Below, in pieces: positions 32,949 to 41,559 of a stretch of 42,635 nucleotides of DNA. The notes beneath the pieces were generated by a model, which saw only the letters and a list, made by a program, of their open reading frames with translations, searched no databases and was not told the DNA's origin. Positions within the stretch are counted from its first letter, which is position 1; the number at the start of each line of letters is the position of its first letter. The DNA is from Dysgonamonadaceae bacterium (lineage in GTDB: Bacteria > Bacteroidota > Bacteroidia > Bacteroidales > Azobacteroidaceae): positions 1 to 42,635 of the forward strand of contig JAITQA010000135.1 in the NCBI GenBank assembly GCA_031289145.1, read 5' to 3'. The position numbers and the translations under genes are program-made.

Positions 32949-34445
32949 CTATCTGAAAATTTTCATTCTATTGATAAATGGAATTTCTTTCAGGGGCAAA
33001 TCCCGTTTGATTAAAAAAGCCAAATAAAGTCCGATTAGCAGGGTATGGAATCCCAAGCGGAGGTAGCGATTTTCGATAGAAGCAAATTTTGCCAGGCAAT
33101 ACAAAAGCGCCGCCAAGCCGACATAGATGAATATTGTTTTTAAATCGTACCGGACGGGGTAGTATTTTTGTCCGATAAAATAAGACAACAGCATGATGAT
33201 TCCGTTTCCGGCAAATGCCGCCCAAGCGCAAGCCATATAACCATACGTCGGAATAAAAACGATGTTTACTGTGATAATTACCACAAATCCTATCAGTGAG
33301 AAAATGATTCCCCAATAAGTTTTATCCGTCAGTTTGTACCAGATAGAAAGGTTATAATAAACGGCAAAAAACAATTCGCCGACCAGTATGATGGGAATAA
33401 TCGGTAGTGCGGTAAAATAGCTGGGCGGCACAAAATATTTGAATATATCCAAATAAAACATGACGCCAAGGAAAACAAGCAGGCCGAGGATGATAAAATA
33501 TTTTGTAGCGATGGCATAGGATTGCTTGGCGTCTTTGTCTTTACTTTTTTCAAAAATGAAAGGGTCGAAAGCATAACGAAATGCTTGCGTAAACATCATC
33601 ATAATCACGGTAATTTTGAAGCAACCGCCGTAAGCGCCCAACTCATCAAAAGCCGCCCCTCCGTCCGGGTAGATAATCGGGAATATCAATTTATCCAATA
33701 CCTGGTTGCTGATTCCCGCAAATCCCATAATCACCAAAGGGAAACAATAGCGCAACAGCCGTTTGGCCAATTTCCAATCGAAGGCATAGTGAAATCCGGT
33801 CAAATAAGGCAGGAGAAAGAGGGTTTGAATCCCGGTTGCGATAAGATTAGCAATAAGCACATATCCGACGGAAAAATCTTCTCTCCAGAACCAGGCAATC
33901 AAATCCGGATTGTGTTTATTTATCCAGGGGCAGACGACTAAGAAAAAAACGCATAAAAGAACGTAAAGCACAACCTGAAGCAACTTGATAAATCCGAATT
34001 TCAAAGGTCTTTTCCGGTACCGCAAATAGGCAAACGGGATGGCGATAAAGCCGTCTAAACAGGTTATCAGAACAGCTAAGCGGATAAAATTATTGGGAAT
34101 CTGGTCGGACCATAAGCCACGTACCTGGTCGAAAAAACAGAAAAAAAAGCCGGCAAACAACAGGACAATCGAAGAAACAATAATGATAACGGTCGAGTAG
34201 ACGGTATTTTGTTTGTATTTATCATTTTGGTTGAGAAAACGGAACAGCCCGGTTTCCATGCTGAAAGTCAGGATTATCGTAATCAATGCCGCAAAAGCAT
34301 AAATATTCGTTATCATCCCAAACCCGCTCTTCGACATGGACGTGTAAGTAAAAAGAGGCGTTGTAAGCCAACTAATCAGCCTTACGATGATGGTGCTCCC
34401 GCCGTAAATCGCACTGTCTTTTAGCAATGATTTTGTTTCTGCCAT
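32949..34445 (-). CDS. Polysaccharide flippase (MOP/Wzx-like)
   Basis: A 498-residue membrane protein with about 12-14 hydrophobic helices, of the multidrug/oligosaccharidyl-lipid/polysaccharide exporter superfamily. It starts 'KSLLKDSAIYGGSTIIVRLI' and 'SWLTTPLFTYTSMSKSGFGM', typical of O-antigen/lipid-linked oligosaccharide flippases in Bacteroidota, and has 'EKSKDKDAKQSYAIATKYF' in a cytosolic loop. It probably flips lipid-linked glycans across the inner membrane. It is the last gene of the leftward operon starting at ruvB and begins 9 bases after the BACON-like lipoprotein gene. The lipid-linked substrate is unknown. Confidence 0.9.
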   Translation of the reverse strand: MAETKSLLKDSAIYGGSTIIVRLISWLTTPLFTYTSMSKSGFGMITNIYAFAALITIILTFSMETGLFRFLNQNDKYKQNTVYSTVIIIVSSIVLLFAGFFFCFFDQVRGLWSDQIPNNFIRLAVLITCLDGFIAIPFAYLRYRKRPLKFGFIKLLQVVLYVLLCVFFLVVCPWINKHNPDLIAWFWREDFSVGYVLIANLIATGIQTLFLLPYLTGFHYAFDWKLAKRLLRYCFPLVIMGFAGISNQVLDKLIFPIIYPDGGAAFDELGAYGGCFKITVIMMMFTQAFRYAFDPFIFEKSKDKDAKQSYAIATKYFIILGLLVFLGVMFYLDIFKYFVPPSYFTALPIIPIILVGELFFAVYYNLSIWYKLTDKTYWGIIFSLIGFVVIITVNIVFIPTYGYMACAWAAFAGNGIIMLLSYFIGQKYYPVRYDLKTIFIYVGLAALLYCLAKFASIENRYLRLGFHTLLIGLYLAFLIKRDLPLKEIPFINRMKIFR

Positions 34446-34454
34446 AGTTTGTTT

Positions 34455-36440
34455 TTATTTTGTTACCGGAATATGTTCCAAAGACCATGCATTGATGTCG
34501 TAATTTTCAGTAACATTCCGAATAACAATTAGTTCTGTTCCCTTTCCATTGGCAAATACATAATGCGCCTGCACCGGATATTCGACAGATGTACTTGTCT
34601 TGTAATAATCATCGTAGTAATAGGTGTTGACAAGGGTATAATCATTTGTCTCTAATTGAAGAATTTTTTTGAGATTAGATTCGTAAAAATAATAATCGGG
34701 TAATACCCACAAACTGTTGGTAGCCTCACTGTGATCTATCCATGATATGGAACCATTCTCATTGTATTTAAATTGGCCGATAGGGGCGATGAATGTATCT
34801 TCATGAAAAGGGAACGCGGATGTTCTGTAAATGTCCTTATTGGAAGAAAATAAATAGTTTCCATCAACAGAAAACCAAAATTTGTAAATACTTTCATGGA
34901 AATAATTCTTCCATAGGTTTGTTGTAATGTCAAAAATGCAAATTCCGGTCGGAGACAGGTTCAATCTGGAAGCGACAATGTAATTTTGATTTGGTATTTT
35001 TTTTATCATGCTTCCCCCATACAAACTACCATATCCACCATAAGGAGTTTCCTTTTTTTCTCCTGTAAGCACATTTATCCATATCAAATCATAATGTTGA
35101 ACCGTTTGTCCCGGAGTATAGCAACACCAATCGTCAGCGCCCCATTCAATATCAAAAACATCGTGATTAACATCTGTGGTTTTTATCATGGAGAAGTTAT
35201 CCATATCAATAAAACTGATCTTCCCGCTATGACCGATAATCACCTTATTTTCGTCTTCGGATACGCTGAAACAATTGGGTGCATTACTCAAATTTAAAGT
35301 GCGGGCAATTGTTTTTGTTTTTGTATCGTACGCCAAGAAACGATTGGGCTGTGCAGTGGTGAGGTACAACAAATCGGTCTTCTTGTCCATCCATGCGTCG
35401 GTGATTTTCCCTTCTATTCCTATGATGTTTTCGGGATTTGTATTTCCATTCCGTGCTTTGACGGTAATTTCATAGACCGGCGTCTTTTTGTCATTGGTTT
35501 TCAATTTAAGAACCGCTGAATTATGGCCTGCCGGCATACGACTTCTATCGCATGTAAAAGACAGATACGTCCATTCATACGGATACATGGTTCCGCTTGT
35601 TTCTGTTGCCGTTAACCATTCGGGACAATCTTCGATGCTCCAGACGAGGATGCCGTTTCCTTGGTTTGACAGTTCTATTGTTAGTGTAGTTTCCGTTCGT
35701 CCGAAGTCCAAATTATCATTGTAACAATACAAACTGGGACTCCCGTAATCAAAATCAATTTTCACCACTACTTCCGGTCGATTTTTATCATTACTTCTTA
35801 TTACGATTTGTCCGGTAGGATTCTCCGGCAATGGCGCTTCCGGATTGTATGAAAGATGAACCCGGCTTTCCATTTTTTGCGGTAAAATATTGCTTGGATA
35901 ATAATCTATAACAGACTGAACAATAATCCATTCAGGATGTTCTGTAATTTCCCATATCAAGATTCCTTCTCCATTGTTTTTAATAGACAAAAAAGTCTCT
36001 TGTCCGGAATTATATCCGAATGATAAATTACTTTCCGTTTCAATTACCGGATTTCCTTCGTTAATATAGGCTACGGAAACTTGGCATAATCCTTTGCTCT
36101 CGACCTCCAAAATCATTAAACCAATGTAAATTCCGACTTCCGAGAAATCGCTGTTAGGGATTGCGCCGAGGCGAATATTTGCAAGGCCATTGTTAAATTG
36201 CCCCGTATTTTCGACGATATCCAGCCATTTTGGGGCAGATGTAATACGGAATTTAGCATTTCCCGCATAATCGACAGATACGGGATAGTCTCCTACTTCC
36301 CAATCAGGAGAAACAACAATCATGGTTTCCACTACTGTACTCGAAGAAAGTTCAGCATTTTCGGATAGGAAATCATTGCTGCAAGAAAAAATGAACAAAA
36401 AGGAAATGCAGGTAAAAATATATTTAAATATTGTTTTCAT
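34455..36440 (-). CDS. Lipoprotein with BACON-like repeats and a beta-propeller-like C-terminal half
   Basis: A 661-residue lipoprotein; signal II lipobox FIFSC with Cys20, so it is anchored in the outer membrane, possibly outside. Residues about 40-345 hold Ig-like repeats of BACON type: 'SAPKWLDIVENTGQF', then twice 'L.FG......LSI.N.G.GIL.WEI...PEW' ending in 'GQIVIRSNDKNRPEVVVKI' and 'AVLKLKTNDKKTPVYEITV'. Residues about 355-655 look like a YVTN/WD-type propeller ('DKKTDLLYLTTAQPNRFLAY', 'VSEDENKVIIGHSGKISFID', 'FWFSVDGNYLFSSNKDIY'). BACON domains are usually linked to glycan or mucin binding. No catalytic motif was found. It is paired with the beta-barrel gene upstream (33 bases). Function is not known; lipoprotein status is firm, the propeller is a pattern-based guess. 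Confidence 0.78.
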   Translation of the reverse strand: MKTIFKYIFTCISFLFIFSCSNDFLSENAELSSSTVVETMIVVSPDWEVGDYPVSVDYAGNAKFRITSAPKWLDIVENTGQFNNGLANIRLGAIPNSDFSEVGIYIGLMILEVESKGLCQVSVAYINEGNPVIETESNLSFGYNSGQETFLSIKNNGEGILIWEITEHPEWIIVQSVIDYYPSNILPQKMESRVHLSYNPEAPLPENPTGQIVIRSNDKNRPEVVVKIDFDYGSPSLYCYNDNLDFGRTETTLTIELSNQGNGILVWSIEDCPEWLTATETSGTMYPYEWTYLSFTCDRSRMPAGHNSAVLKLKTNDKKTPVYEITVKARNGNTNPENIIGIEGKITDAWMDKKTDLLYLTTAQPNRFLAYDTKTKTIARTLNLSNAPNCFSVSEDENKVIIGHSGKISFIDMDNFSMIKTTDVNHDVFDIEWGADDWCCYTPGQTVQHYDLIWINVLTGEKKETPYGGYGSLYGGSMIKKIPNQNYIVASRLNLSPTGICIFDITTNLWKNYFHESIYKFWFSVDGNYLFSSNKDIYRTSAFPFHEDTFIAPIGQFKYNENGSISWIDHSEATNSLWVLPDYYFYESNLKKILQLETNDYTLVNTYYYDDYYKTSTSVEYPVQAHYVFANGKGTELIVIRNVTENYDINAWSLEHIPVTK

Positions 36441-36473
36441 TGTGTAAGTATTATCATATTAAACAATTGGAAA

Positions 36474-37436
36474 TTAAAAATGAAACCGTACACCGACGGC
36501 GTAATCCAGCCGGAAGAGGTTCTCATAGTCTTTCTTATTCAATTCAACAGACTCTGTTCTGTTTTCAGTAGACATGTCTATTTCTTTGATTGTAGCGGAA
36601 AATAAATTCGCATTAGCGCCGATAGACAGCCATGACACGGGATAATATTCAAAAGACAATCCTGCATCCGCACCCCAACTACTCCCTTCCAACAGCGCAT
36701 TATAATTAATGCTGTTGCCGGAAGTGAGCGTAGATAGATAAGGATCAATTCGTATTTCTTCTCGATAATGCGTATAACCGACCGATAGTTCTTCGACCAA
36801 TCGAAACTTGTGTTTTTTATCCAACCATTGTTGGAAAATAACAGAGGGGCCGATATAATTTACATACAGTTTTTCTTTTTCTCCCAGACTGAAATAAATC
36901 GGTAAATAATAGTCATTGTTTCTTACCAGAAATTCCATATCGGAAGAAGAAGTGAATAAGGAATATTTCAGCCCAAGTCCAAAAAAATCTTTAATCAGGT
37001 AATGAACATCCACGCTTACGTGAAAGCCGTGTTTCAGTTGTTTGAAATAATCTTCTGCCTGCGATTGGGATATTCCTGCGTCTTGCATTTCGTTTTCTGC
37101 ACCGGAGGTAGATGCTAAAAGAGAAGTCCCTCCCGCTTGCAGTCCAATCACCCAAGGCTTGGTCGGCCGTGAAAATCGCCGGTCTCTCTTGTAATTAGGA
37201 TTGATTTTTTGTGATTGCGAATTGCGATAATACGCCAATACCTGTTCTATCGGAATAAATTTACCGACAGCGTATTGGTTATCCTCCATTTGTTCATAAT
37301 TGATATGCGTCTGCGAAATTAACAAAATCCGGCACAAAATCGTATCATGCTGATTTGTAATGATTTTATCTTGTCCTGTGGCGATATGCAATGCAGAAAA
37401 TAGCGCCAAACAGCTAAAAATTAGTTTCAGTTTCAT
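36474..37436 (-). CDS. Outer-membrane beta-barrel protein of unknown function
   Basis: A 320-residue exported protein. A signal peptide ends near residue 21 (HIATGQ). The early part 'DKIITNQHDTILCRILLISQ' is a small beta domain often found before Bacteroidota barrels; from about residue 90 alternating strands appear ('KPWVIGLQAGGTSLLA', 'HGFHVSVDVHYLIKDFFGLG', 'YSLFTSS', 'SWLSIGANANLFSATI') and the last residues are 'FRLDYAVGVRFHF', with the terminal Phe used by the BAM machinery. It lies 18 bases after ruvB and 33 bases before the lipoprotein gene on the same strand. A barrel-lipoprotein pair suggests they form one surface complex. No specific family was recognised. Confidence 0.78.
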   Translation of the reverse strand: MKLKLIFSCLALFSALHIATGQDKIITNQHDTILCRILLISQTHINYEQMEDNQYAVGKFIPIEQVLAYYRNSQSQKINPNYKRDRRFSRPTKPWVIGLQAGGTSLLASTSGAENEMQDAGISQSQAEDYFKQLKHGFHVSVDVHYLIKDFFGLGLKYSLFTSSSDMEFLVRNNDYYLPIYFSLGEKEKLYVNYIGPSVIFQQWLDKKHKFRLVEELSVGYTHYREEIRIDPYLSTLTSGNSINYNALLEGSSWGADAGLSFEYYPVSWLSIGANANLFSATIKEIDMSTENRTESVELNKKDYENLFRLDYAVGVRFHF

Positions 37437-37454
37437 GTTTGTATTTATAAATAG

Positions 37455-38474
37455 TTAAAATAAAAATCTTTGTTGTTCTTCCCGTTTTCTTCCGAGATGT
37501 GAATAAGCCAAAGCGGTAGCTTCCCTTCCGCGGGGTGTCCGTTTCAGGAAACCCTCTTTGATAAGGAAGGGTTCGTATACTTCTTCGATTGTACCCGGGT
37601 CTTCGCCCAAAGCGGTGGCAATGGTCGTTATCCCCACGGGGCCTCCGCCGAATTTATCAATAATGGTCAGCAGTATTTTGTTGTCTATTTCGTCCAAACC
37701 GTATTTGTCGATGTTCAAGGCTTCGAGTGCAAAGCAAGCGATTTCTTTGTCGATAGCGCCGTTGCCTTTTACCTGTGCAAAGTCGCGCACACGCCGTAGC
37801 AGGGCGTTGCTGATACGGGGAGTTCCCCGGCTGCGTGAGGCTATTTCCTTGGCAGCGCTGTCGTTACAGGGAACGTTGAGTATGTTGGACGACCGTTTGA
37901 CAATCGTTGTCAAGGTACCGACATCGTAATATTCCAGGTGCAGGTTAATACCGAAACGGGCACGCAAAGGCGCTGTGAGCAGTCCGCTTCGCGTAGTTGC
38001 CCCAACCAATGTAAAAGGCTCTAATTCAATCTGAATAGAACGGGCGCTGGGGCCTTTGTCTATCATAATGTCGATGCGGTAATCCTCCATAGCCGAATAC
38101 AGGTATTCCTCTACTACCGGGCTGAGACGGTGGATTTCGTCGATAAACAGGACGTCGTTTCGTTCCAAAGAAGTCAGTACACCGGCCAAATCGCCGGGTT
38201 TATCCAAAACCGGGCCGGAAGTGATTTTGAATCCGACATTCAATTCATTGGCGATAATGTTGGACAAAGTAGTCTTTCCCAAGCCGGGAGGGCCGTGCAA
38301 CAAGACATGGTCAAGGGCTTCCTTACGCATACCGGCTGCCTGAACAAATACTTTCAGGTTTTCAACAATCTTGTCTTGACCGCTGAAACTCTTGAAAGAC
38401 AAGGGACGCAAGGCGTTTTCAAACTCTTGTTCTTTATCGTTTAATTGATTGGAACGTATATCGTATTTCTCCAT
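37455..38474 (-). CDS. ruvB: Holliday junction branch migration helicase RuvB
   Basis: AAA+ motor of 339 residues that drives branch migration with RuvA. '[20 protein letters not shown]' is the family start; Walker A is [10 protein letters not shown], Walker [24 protein letters not shown], '[13 protein letters not shown]' follows, sensor 1 is '[20 protein letters not shown]', and the winged-helix end is '[15 protein letters not shown]' and '[17 protein letters not shown]'. All are intact and the length is normal. It is first in the operon and has a clear promoter 70-100 bases upstream. Three unrelated envelope genes follow it closely. Confidence 0.98.
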   Translation of the reverse strand: MEKYDIRSNQLNDKEQEFENALRPLSFKSFSGQDKIVENLKVFVQAAGMRKEALDHVLLHGPPGLGKTTLSNIIANELNVGFKITSGPVLDKPGDLAGVLTSLERNDVLFIDEIHRLSPVVEEYLYSAMEDYRIDIMIDKGPSARSIQIELEPFTLVGATTRSGLLTAPLRARFGINLHLEYYDVGTLTTIVKRSSNILNVPCNDSAAKEIASRSRGTPRISNALLRRVRDFAQVKGNGAIDKEIACFALEALNIDKYGLDEIDNKILLTIIDKFGGGPVGITTIATALGEDPGTIEEVYEPFLIKEGFLKRTPRGREATALAYSHLGRKREEQQRFLF

Positions 38475-38544
38475 GTTCTAAAATTTGGCGCAATCTTTTT
38501 GTATCTCATTCGGCACAGTATAAGAGATACTTGTTTGTCCGCTA

Positions 38545-38575
38545 CAAAGGTAGTATTATTTATGATTATTCGCAA
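38545..38575 (-). promoter_or_regulatory. Promoter of the ruvB operon
   Basis: Read on the - strand, TTG (38575-38573) is followed after 20 bases by TACCTTTG (38552-38545), matching the Bacteroidota -33/-7 pair in both sequence and spacing. The transcript should start near 38538, giving a leader of about 64 bases. Confidence 0.7.
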
Positions 38576-38643
38576 CGTTGGGGGGAAATAGAACTAAAAC
38601 TAAAAACGAGTGGTGGAGTGTGTTACTCAAGTCCCGTCCCTTT

Positions 38644-38973
38644 TTATGAAATTGTTATATGATTGGTCATGATTCTTTCAACATAAATATTACCCTCAGT
38701 ATCAACATTATAAATAATATAGTATTGGGTATTCTTATTCCTGTCATATCGAGCTACTTTACTACCATACTGCTTATGTATCTCATACACACAAGCAATA
38801 TGGCGTATTCTATTTCTTAAAGAAAGGGCAAAAGTAACTATATCATTTTTATAATCAATTGCATCTTCGTATGTTAAGGATGGTCTATTTGCGGGTTCGG
38901 GAAACATTAAAGCATCTATGCAATGATCTAAATCAGTTAAGGCTTGATTTCGCCAAAAAACTTGACTCATCAT
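38644..38973 (-). CDS. Putative RelE/ParE-like toxin
   Basis: A 109-residue basic protein with no signal or membrane segment. 'VFWRNQALTDLDHCIDALMF' resembles the first helix of RelE/ParE toxins, and the later part ('HKQYGSKVARYDRNKNTQYY', 'IIYNVDTEGNIYVERIMTNH') has the strand order R-x-x-YYIIY-x-V-x-x-x-IYVERI seen in that fold. It starts within the ATGA overlap of a 62-codon upstream gene, the standard arrangement of an antitoxin-toxin operon, and an operator-like palindrome lies on the promoter. If correct it would act on ribosome-bound mRNA or on gyrase. The fold match is by eye and is not certain; a hypothetical protein of other function remains possible. Confidence 0.55.
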   Translation of the reverse strand: MMSQVFWRNQALTDLDHCIDALMFPEPANRPSLTYEDAIDYKNDIVTFALSLRNRIRHIACVYEIHKQYGSKVARYDRNKNTQYYIIYNVDTEGNIYVERIMTNHITIS

Positions 38974-39158
38974 TTTCCAAATTTTTTCCTAATCATTTTT
39001 GTAGCTCTTTTGTTAAATTCCGCCGTAGTCATATAGCCTTCCGGTGGAATTATACCTGTATTTTCCAGCAGGTAGGGATGCTGTTCGACTTTCTCCCTCA
39101 ATATTTCACTCGAATGTGTTGGGTAAAATGGAGTCTGTTCATTGGTAATCATTGACAT
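38970..39158 (-). CDS. Putative antitoxin, partner of the 38644-38973 protein
   Basis: A 62-residue protein ending 'IPPEGYMTTAEFNKRATKMI' then 'RKKFGK'. A 'GYMT-x-x-EF' segment followed by a charged helix is, as I recall, found in small Bacteroidota antitoxins encoded before RelE-type toxins. Its stop overlaps the start of the putative toxin by four bases. No DNA-binding domain can be recognised in the first 40 residues, so repression may need the toxin or another factor. In-frame ATGs at 39158 and 39152 are both possible starts. Confidence 0.5.
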   Translation of the reverse strand: MSMITNEQTPFYPTHSSEILREKVEQHPYLLENTGIIPPEGYMTTAEFNKRATKMIRKKFGK

Positions 39159-39189
39159 AGCTTTATCGTTTATATGGTTCGATAATTTA

Positions 39190-39207
39190 TTTGTAGCTAC
39201 AAAGGTA
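39190..39207 (-). promoter_or_regulatory. Promoter -7 element with overlapping 14-bp operator-like palindrome
   Basis: On the - strand TACCTTTG (39207-39200) is a perfect -7 element for the antitoxin-toxin operon. The perfect palindrome TTTGTAGCTACAAA (39190-39203) overlaps its last four bases and covers the expected transcript start near 39193. A dimeric repressor bound here would block transcription, as in autoregulated toxin-antitoxin operons. Confidence 0.6.
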
Positions 39208-39372
39208 AGGTATTTTTGAAATATATTATCTCATTTTGTTACTTATTTTATTTTCCCAACAAAAATAAAAAGTTTCTCCCCATAAACCCAATCAATGTTT
39301 TCATGGTTTTGTCCTTAAAATACAGCATTTCGTTTTATGAATCGTGAGTTTTATCCGATTTTGTGTTTTTTT

Positions 39373-39404
39373 TTTGCATATTTAATTTTTTATTCTTTAC
39401 TTTG
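39373..39404 (+). promoter_or_regulatory. Promoter of the ECF sigma-factor gene
   Basis: TTTG (39373-39376) and TTACTTTG (39397-39404) are separated by 20 bases; the second differs from TAnnTTTG at one position. The predicted transcript start near 39411 leaves a 65-base leader. Confidence 0.6.
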
Positions 39405-39477
39405 CAGTAATATTGTTTCATCTTAAAAAATAACAGCCTATAGCCAAACATTACTTTTACATCAAAAAATAATAGTA

Positions 39478-40071
39478 ATGATAAGTTTAAAATTGATGAC
39501 CGACGAAGAATTGGTCGTTGCGTATGCTCAAGGCAATAATTCCGCCTTTGACGTTCTTTTGAATCGTCATGAGAATAATGTTTATTCCTATATTTATTTC
39601 ATCGTTAGAAACCGTGAGTTGGCAGAAGACATCTTTCAAGAGACTTTTGTCAAAGCCATCATGACTATTAAACAAGGTCGCTATACCGAAAACGGTAAAT
39701 TCCGCGCTTGGATTAACCGGATTGCGCATAACCTGATTATTGATAATTATCGTCAGGAGAAAAACGAACAGACTATTTCCAATGACGATTGCGAGATGGA
39801 TTTGTTTAACAATGCCAAACTTTCCGAAGGAACGATTGAGGATGAAATGATAAGAAGCCAAATTTTATCCGATGTGAAACGTTTGATTAATTACCTCCCC
39901 GATAATCAAAAGGAAGTACTGATTTTGCGTTATTATCAAGACTTGAGTTTCAAGGAAATTGCCGATATTACAGGCGCCAGCATTAATACGGCTTTAGGGC
40001 GCATGCGATATGCAATCCTTAATATGCGACGTATGGCAGAGGAAAAGAACATGATTTTGACATTAGACTAA
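39478..40071 (+). CDS. ECF-type RNA polymerase sigma factor
   Basis: A 197-residue sigma-70 family protein with regions 2 and 4 only. Region 2: 'TDEELVVAYAQGNNSAFDVL' to 'AEDIFQETFVKAI' and 'FRAWINRIAHNLIIDNYRQ' (-10 recognition). Region 4: 'LPDNQKEVLILRYYQDLSFK' and 'EIADITGASINTALGRMRYA' (HTH for -35). No anti-sigma factor gene adjoins it, unlike the FecIR pairs of this phylum; instead a small conserved protein follows. I recall a sigma gene with a short companion ORF in this arrangement in other Bacteroidales. The ATG at 39478 is used; the ATG at 39496 is an alternative. Confidence 0.93.
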   Translation: MISLKLMTDEELVVAYAQGNNSAFDVLLNRHENNVYSYIYFIVRNRELAEDIFQETFVKAIMTIKQGRYTENGKFRAWINRIAHNLIIDNYRQEKNEQTISNDDCEMDLFNNAKLSEGTIEDEMIRSQILSDVKRLINYLPDNQKEVLILRYYQDLSFKEIADITGASINTALGRMRYAILNMRRMAEEKNMILTLD

Positions 40072-40139
40072 ATTTTTTCCGGGCAATTGCAATATAATTG
40101 AATTTGGTGCGTTTTTTAAATGAAAGAAACTCTAAAAAA

Positions 40140-40322
40140 ATGCTGCCTATGCTTCAGAGAATTACACTTGAAATAACGAAAAGAAATTTTTCTGCCGGAG
40201 AAGATAATGTGCAACTGTTAAATCCTAAAAAACAAACTTTATTGTTTGTCAGGCAGTTTGCACGTTCTTATCACTTAGAAGAGAAACTACCCCCTGCATT
40301 AAACGGGATGATACTGAATTAA
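40140..40322 (+). CDS. Small conserved protein downstream of the sigma factor
   Basis: Sixty residues. The second half 'NPKKQTLLFVRQFARSYHLE' then 'EKLPPALNGMILN' looks conserved and resembles short Bacteroidales proteins encoded after a sigma-70 gene. The start is unclear: ATG 40140 is used, TTG at 40098 would add 14 residues, and an ATG at 40120 is in another frame. It lies 68 bases after the sigma gene and ends at a strong terminator, so it closes that transcript. A regulatory partner role is a guess from position. Confidence 0.6.
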   Translation: MLPMLQRITLEITKRNFSAGEDNVQLLNPKKQTLLFVRQFARSYHLEEKLPPALNGMILN

Positions 40323-40369
40323 ACTACGGGCCTGTTGTTTTTGACTAAGGAATGACAGGCCCGTAGTTT
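40321..40369. terminator. Strong bidirectional terminator
   Basis: AAACTACGGGCCTGT (40321-40335) pairs perfectly over 15 bp with ACAGGCCCGTAGTTT (40355-40369), with A- and T-runs at the ends. It fills exactly the space between the stop codons of two convergent genes (small protein and purM). Confidence 0.9.
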
Positions 40370-41539
40370 TTAATAATACTCAAACCGTCCGTTCTGGCTT
40401 TCTATCACCAATTTTTTCGTATCCGAAGTTTCCACAAATCCGACAATCTGCGCATCAATGCCAAATGACTTGGCAATCGCCACCACATCTTCCGCATATT
40501 GTGGGGAAAGATAAATTTCCATGCGGTGACCCATATTGAATACCTTATACATCTCTTCCCAAGTGGTTCCGGACTGTTCCTGTATCAATCCGAATAAAGG
40601 CGGAACCGGGAATAGATTGTTTTTGGTGATTTTCAGTTTATCTACAAAATGCAAGACCTTGGTCTGCGCACCACCCGAAACATGTACCATGCCATGAATA
40701 TGCGGACGGATTTTATCCAACAGTTGTTTGATAACCGGCGCATAAGTTCTTGTGGGAGAAAGCACCAACTTGCCTGCATTCAAATCTGATTCCGCTATTT
40801 TGTCCGTCAAGCGTTTTTGTCCGGCATAAATTAAATCCTGTGGAACGTTCGGGTCATAACTTTCGGGATAGCGTATTGCCAGGTATTTGGCAAAAACATC
40901 GTGGCGGGCGCTGGTTAGCCCGTTGCTGCCCATACCGCTGTTGTATCCTTTTTCGTAAACGGCTTGTCCATAAGAACTCAGGCCAACAATTACGTCTCCG
41001 TCTTGAATATTTGCATTGTCAATCACATCCGAACGTTTCATCCGGCAGGTAACGGTACTGTCCACAATGATAGTCCTGACCAAATCACCCACATCAGCCG
41101 TTTCCCCCCCTGTCGGGTAGACATGTACGCCCAAGCGGCTCAATTCTTCACACAATTCATTAGTACCTTGAATGATAGCGGAAATCACCTCGCCCGGAAT
41201 CAGGTGTTTATTGCGTCCGATGGTCGAAGAAAGCAAAATATTGTCCGTAGCGCCTACGCACAGCAAATCGTCTATATTCATTATCAAAGCGTCCTGTGCT
41301 ATCCCTTTCCATACCGATAAATCGCCGGTTTCACGCCAGTAAAGATAGGCTAAGGAAGACTTGGTTCCCGCTCCATCGGCGTGCATTATGTTGCAACAGG
41401 TCGGGTCGCCACCCAGAATATCCGGGATTATCTTACAAAAAGCTTTTGGAAAGATGCCTTTATCAATGTCTTTAATCGCATTGTGAACATCTTCTTTAGC
41501 GGCGGAAACACCGCGTTGCATATAACGTTGGTCACTCAT
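40370..41539 (-). CDS. purM: Phosphoribosylformylglycinamidine cyclo-ligase (AIR synthetase)
   Basis: Fifth step of de novo purine synthesis: ATP-dependent closure of FGAM to AIR; cytosolic. 389 residues, somewhat longer than the E. coli enzyme but usual for Bacteroidota. 'HADGAGTKSSLAYLYWRETG' and 'IAQDALIMNIDDLLCVGA' match the substrate/metal-binding region; 'PTGGETADVGDLV', 'GDVIVGLSSYGQAVYEKGYNSG' with 'MGSNGLTSAR', 'SPTRTYAPVIKQLL', 'HGMVHVSGG' and 'VFNMGHRMEIYL' follow the PurM order. It is a single-gene unit between its own promoter and the terminator at 40321-40369. Confidence 0.96.
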   Translation of the reverse strand: MSDQRYMQRGVSAAKEDVHNAIKDIDKGIFPKAFCKIIPDILGGDPTCCNIMHADGAGTKSSLAYLYWRETGDLSVWKGIAQDALIMNIDDLLCVGATDNILLSSTIGRNKHLIPGEVISAIIQGTNELCEELSRLGVHVYPTGGETADVGDLVRTIIVDSTVTCRMKRSDVIDNANIQDGDVIVGLSSYGQAVYEKGYNSGMGSNGLTSARHDVFAKYLAIRYPESYDPNVPQDLIYAGQKRLTDKIAESDLNAGKLVLSPTRTYAPVIKQLLDKIRPHIHGMVHVSGGAQTKVLHFVDKLKITKNNLFPVPPLFGLIQEQSGTTWEEMYKVFNMGHRMEIYLSPQYAEDVVAIAKSFGIDAQIVGFVETSDTKKLVIESQNGRFEYY

Positions 41540-41559
41540 ATTGTATGGATTTTTGTGTA

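Larger units (their letters stand above)
39159..39477. other. Gene-free 319-bp divergent intergenic region
   Basis: AT-rich spacer between the leftward toxin-antitoxin pair and the rightward sigma-factor gene. It holds the two divergent promoters and the operator-like palindrome listed separately. No coding frame, tRNA or strong hairpin was seen in the rest (about 39210-39370). Confidence 0.6.

Noticed and set aside
40750-41320. + strand frames over purM
   Set aside because: Antisense to a complete and well-conserved purM; compositions are Cys/Arg/His-rich as expected for shadow frames.
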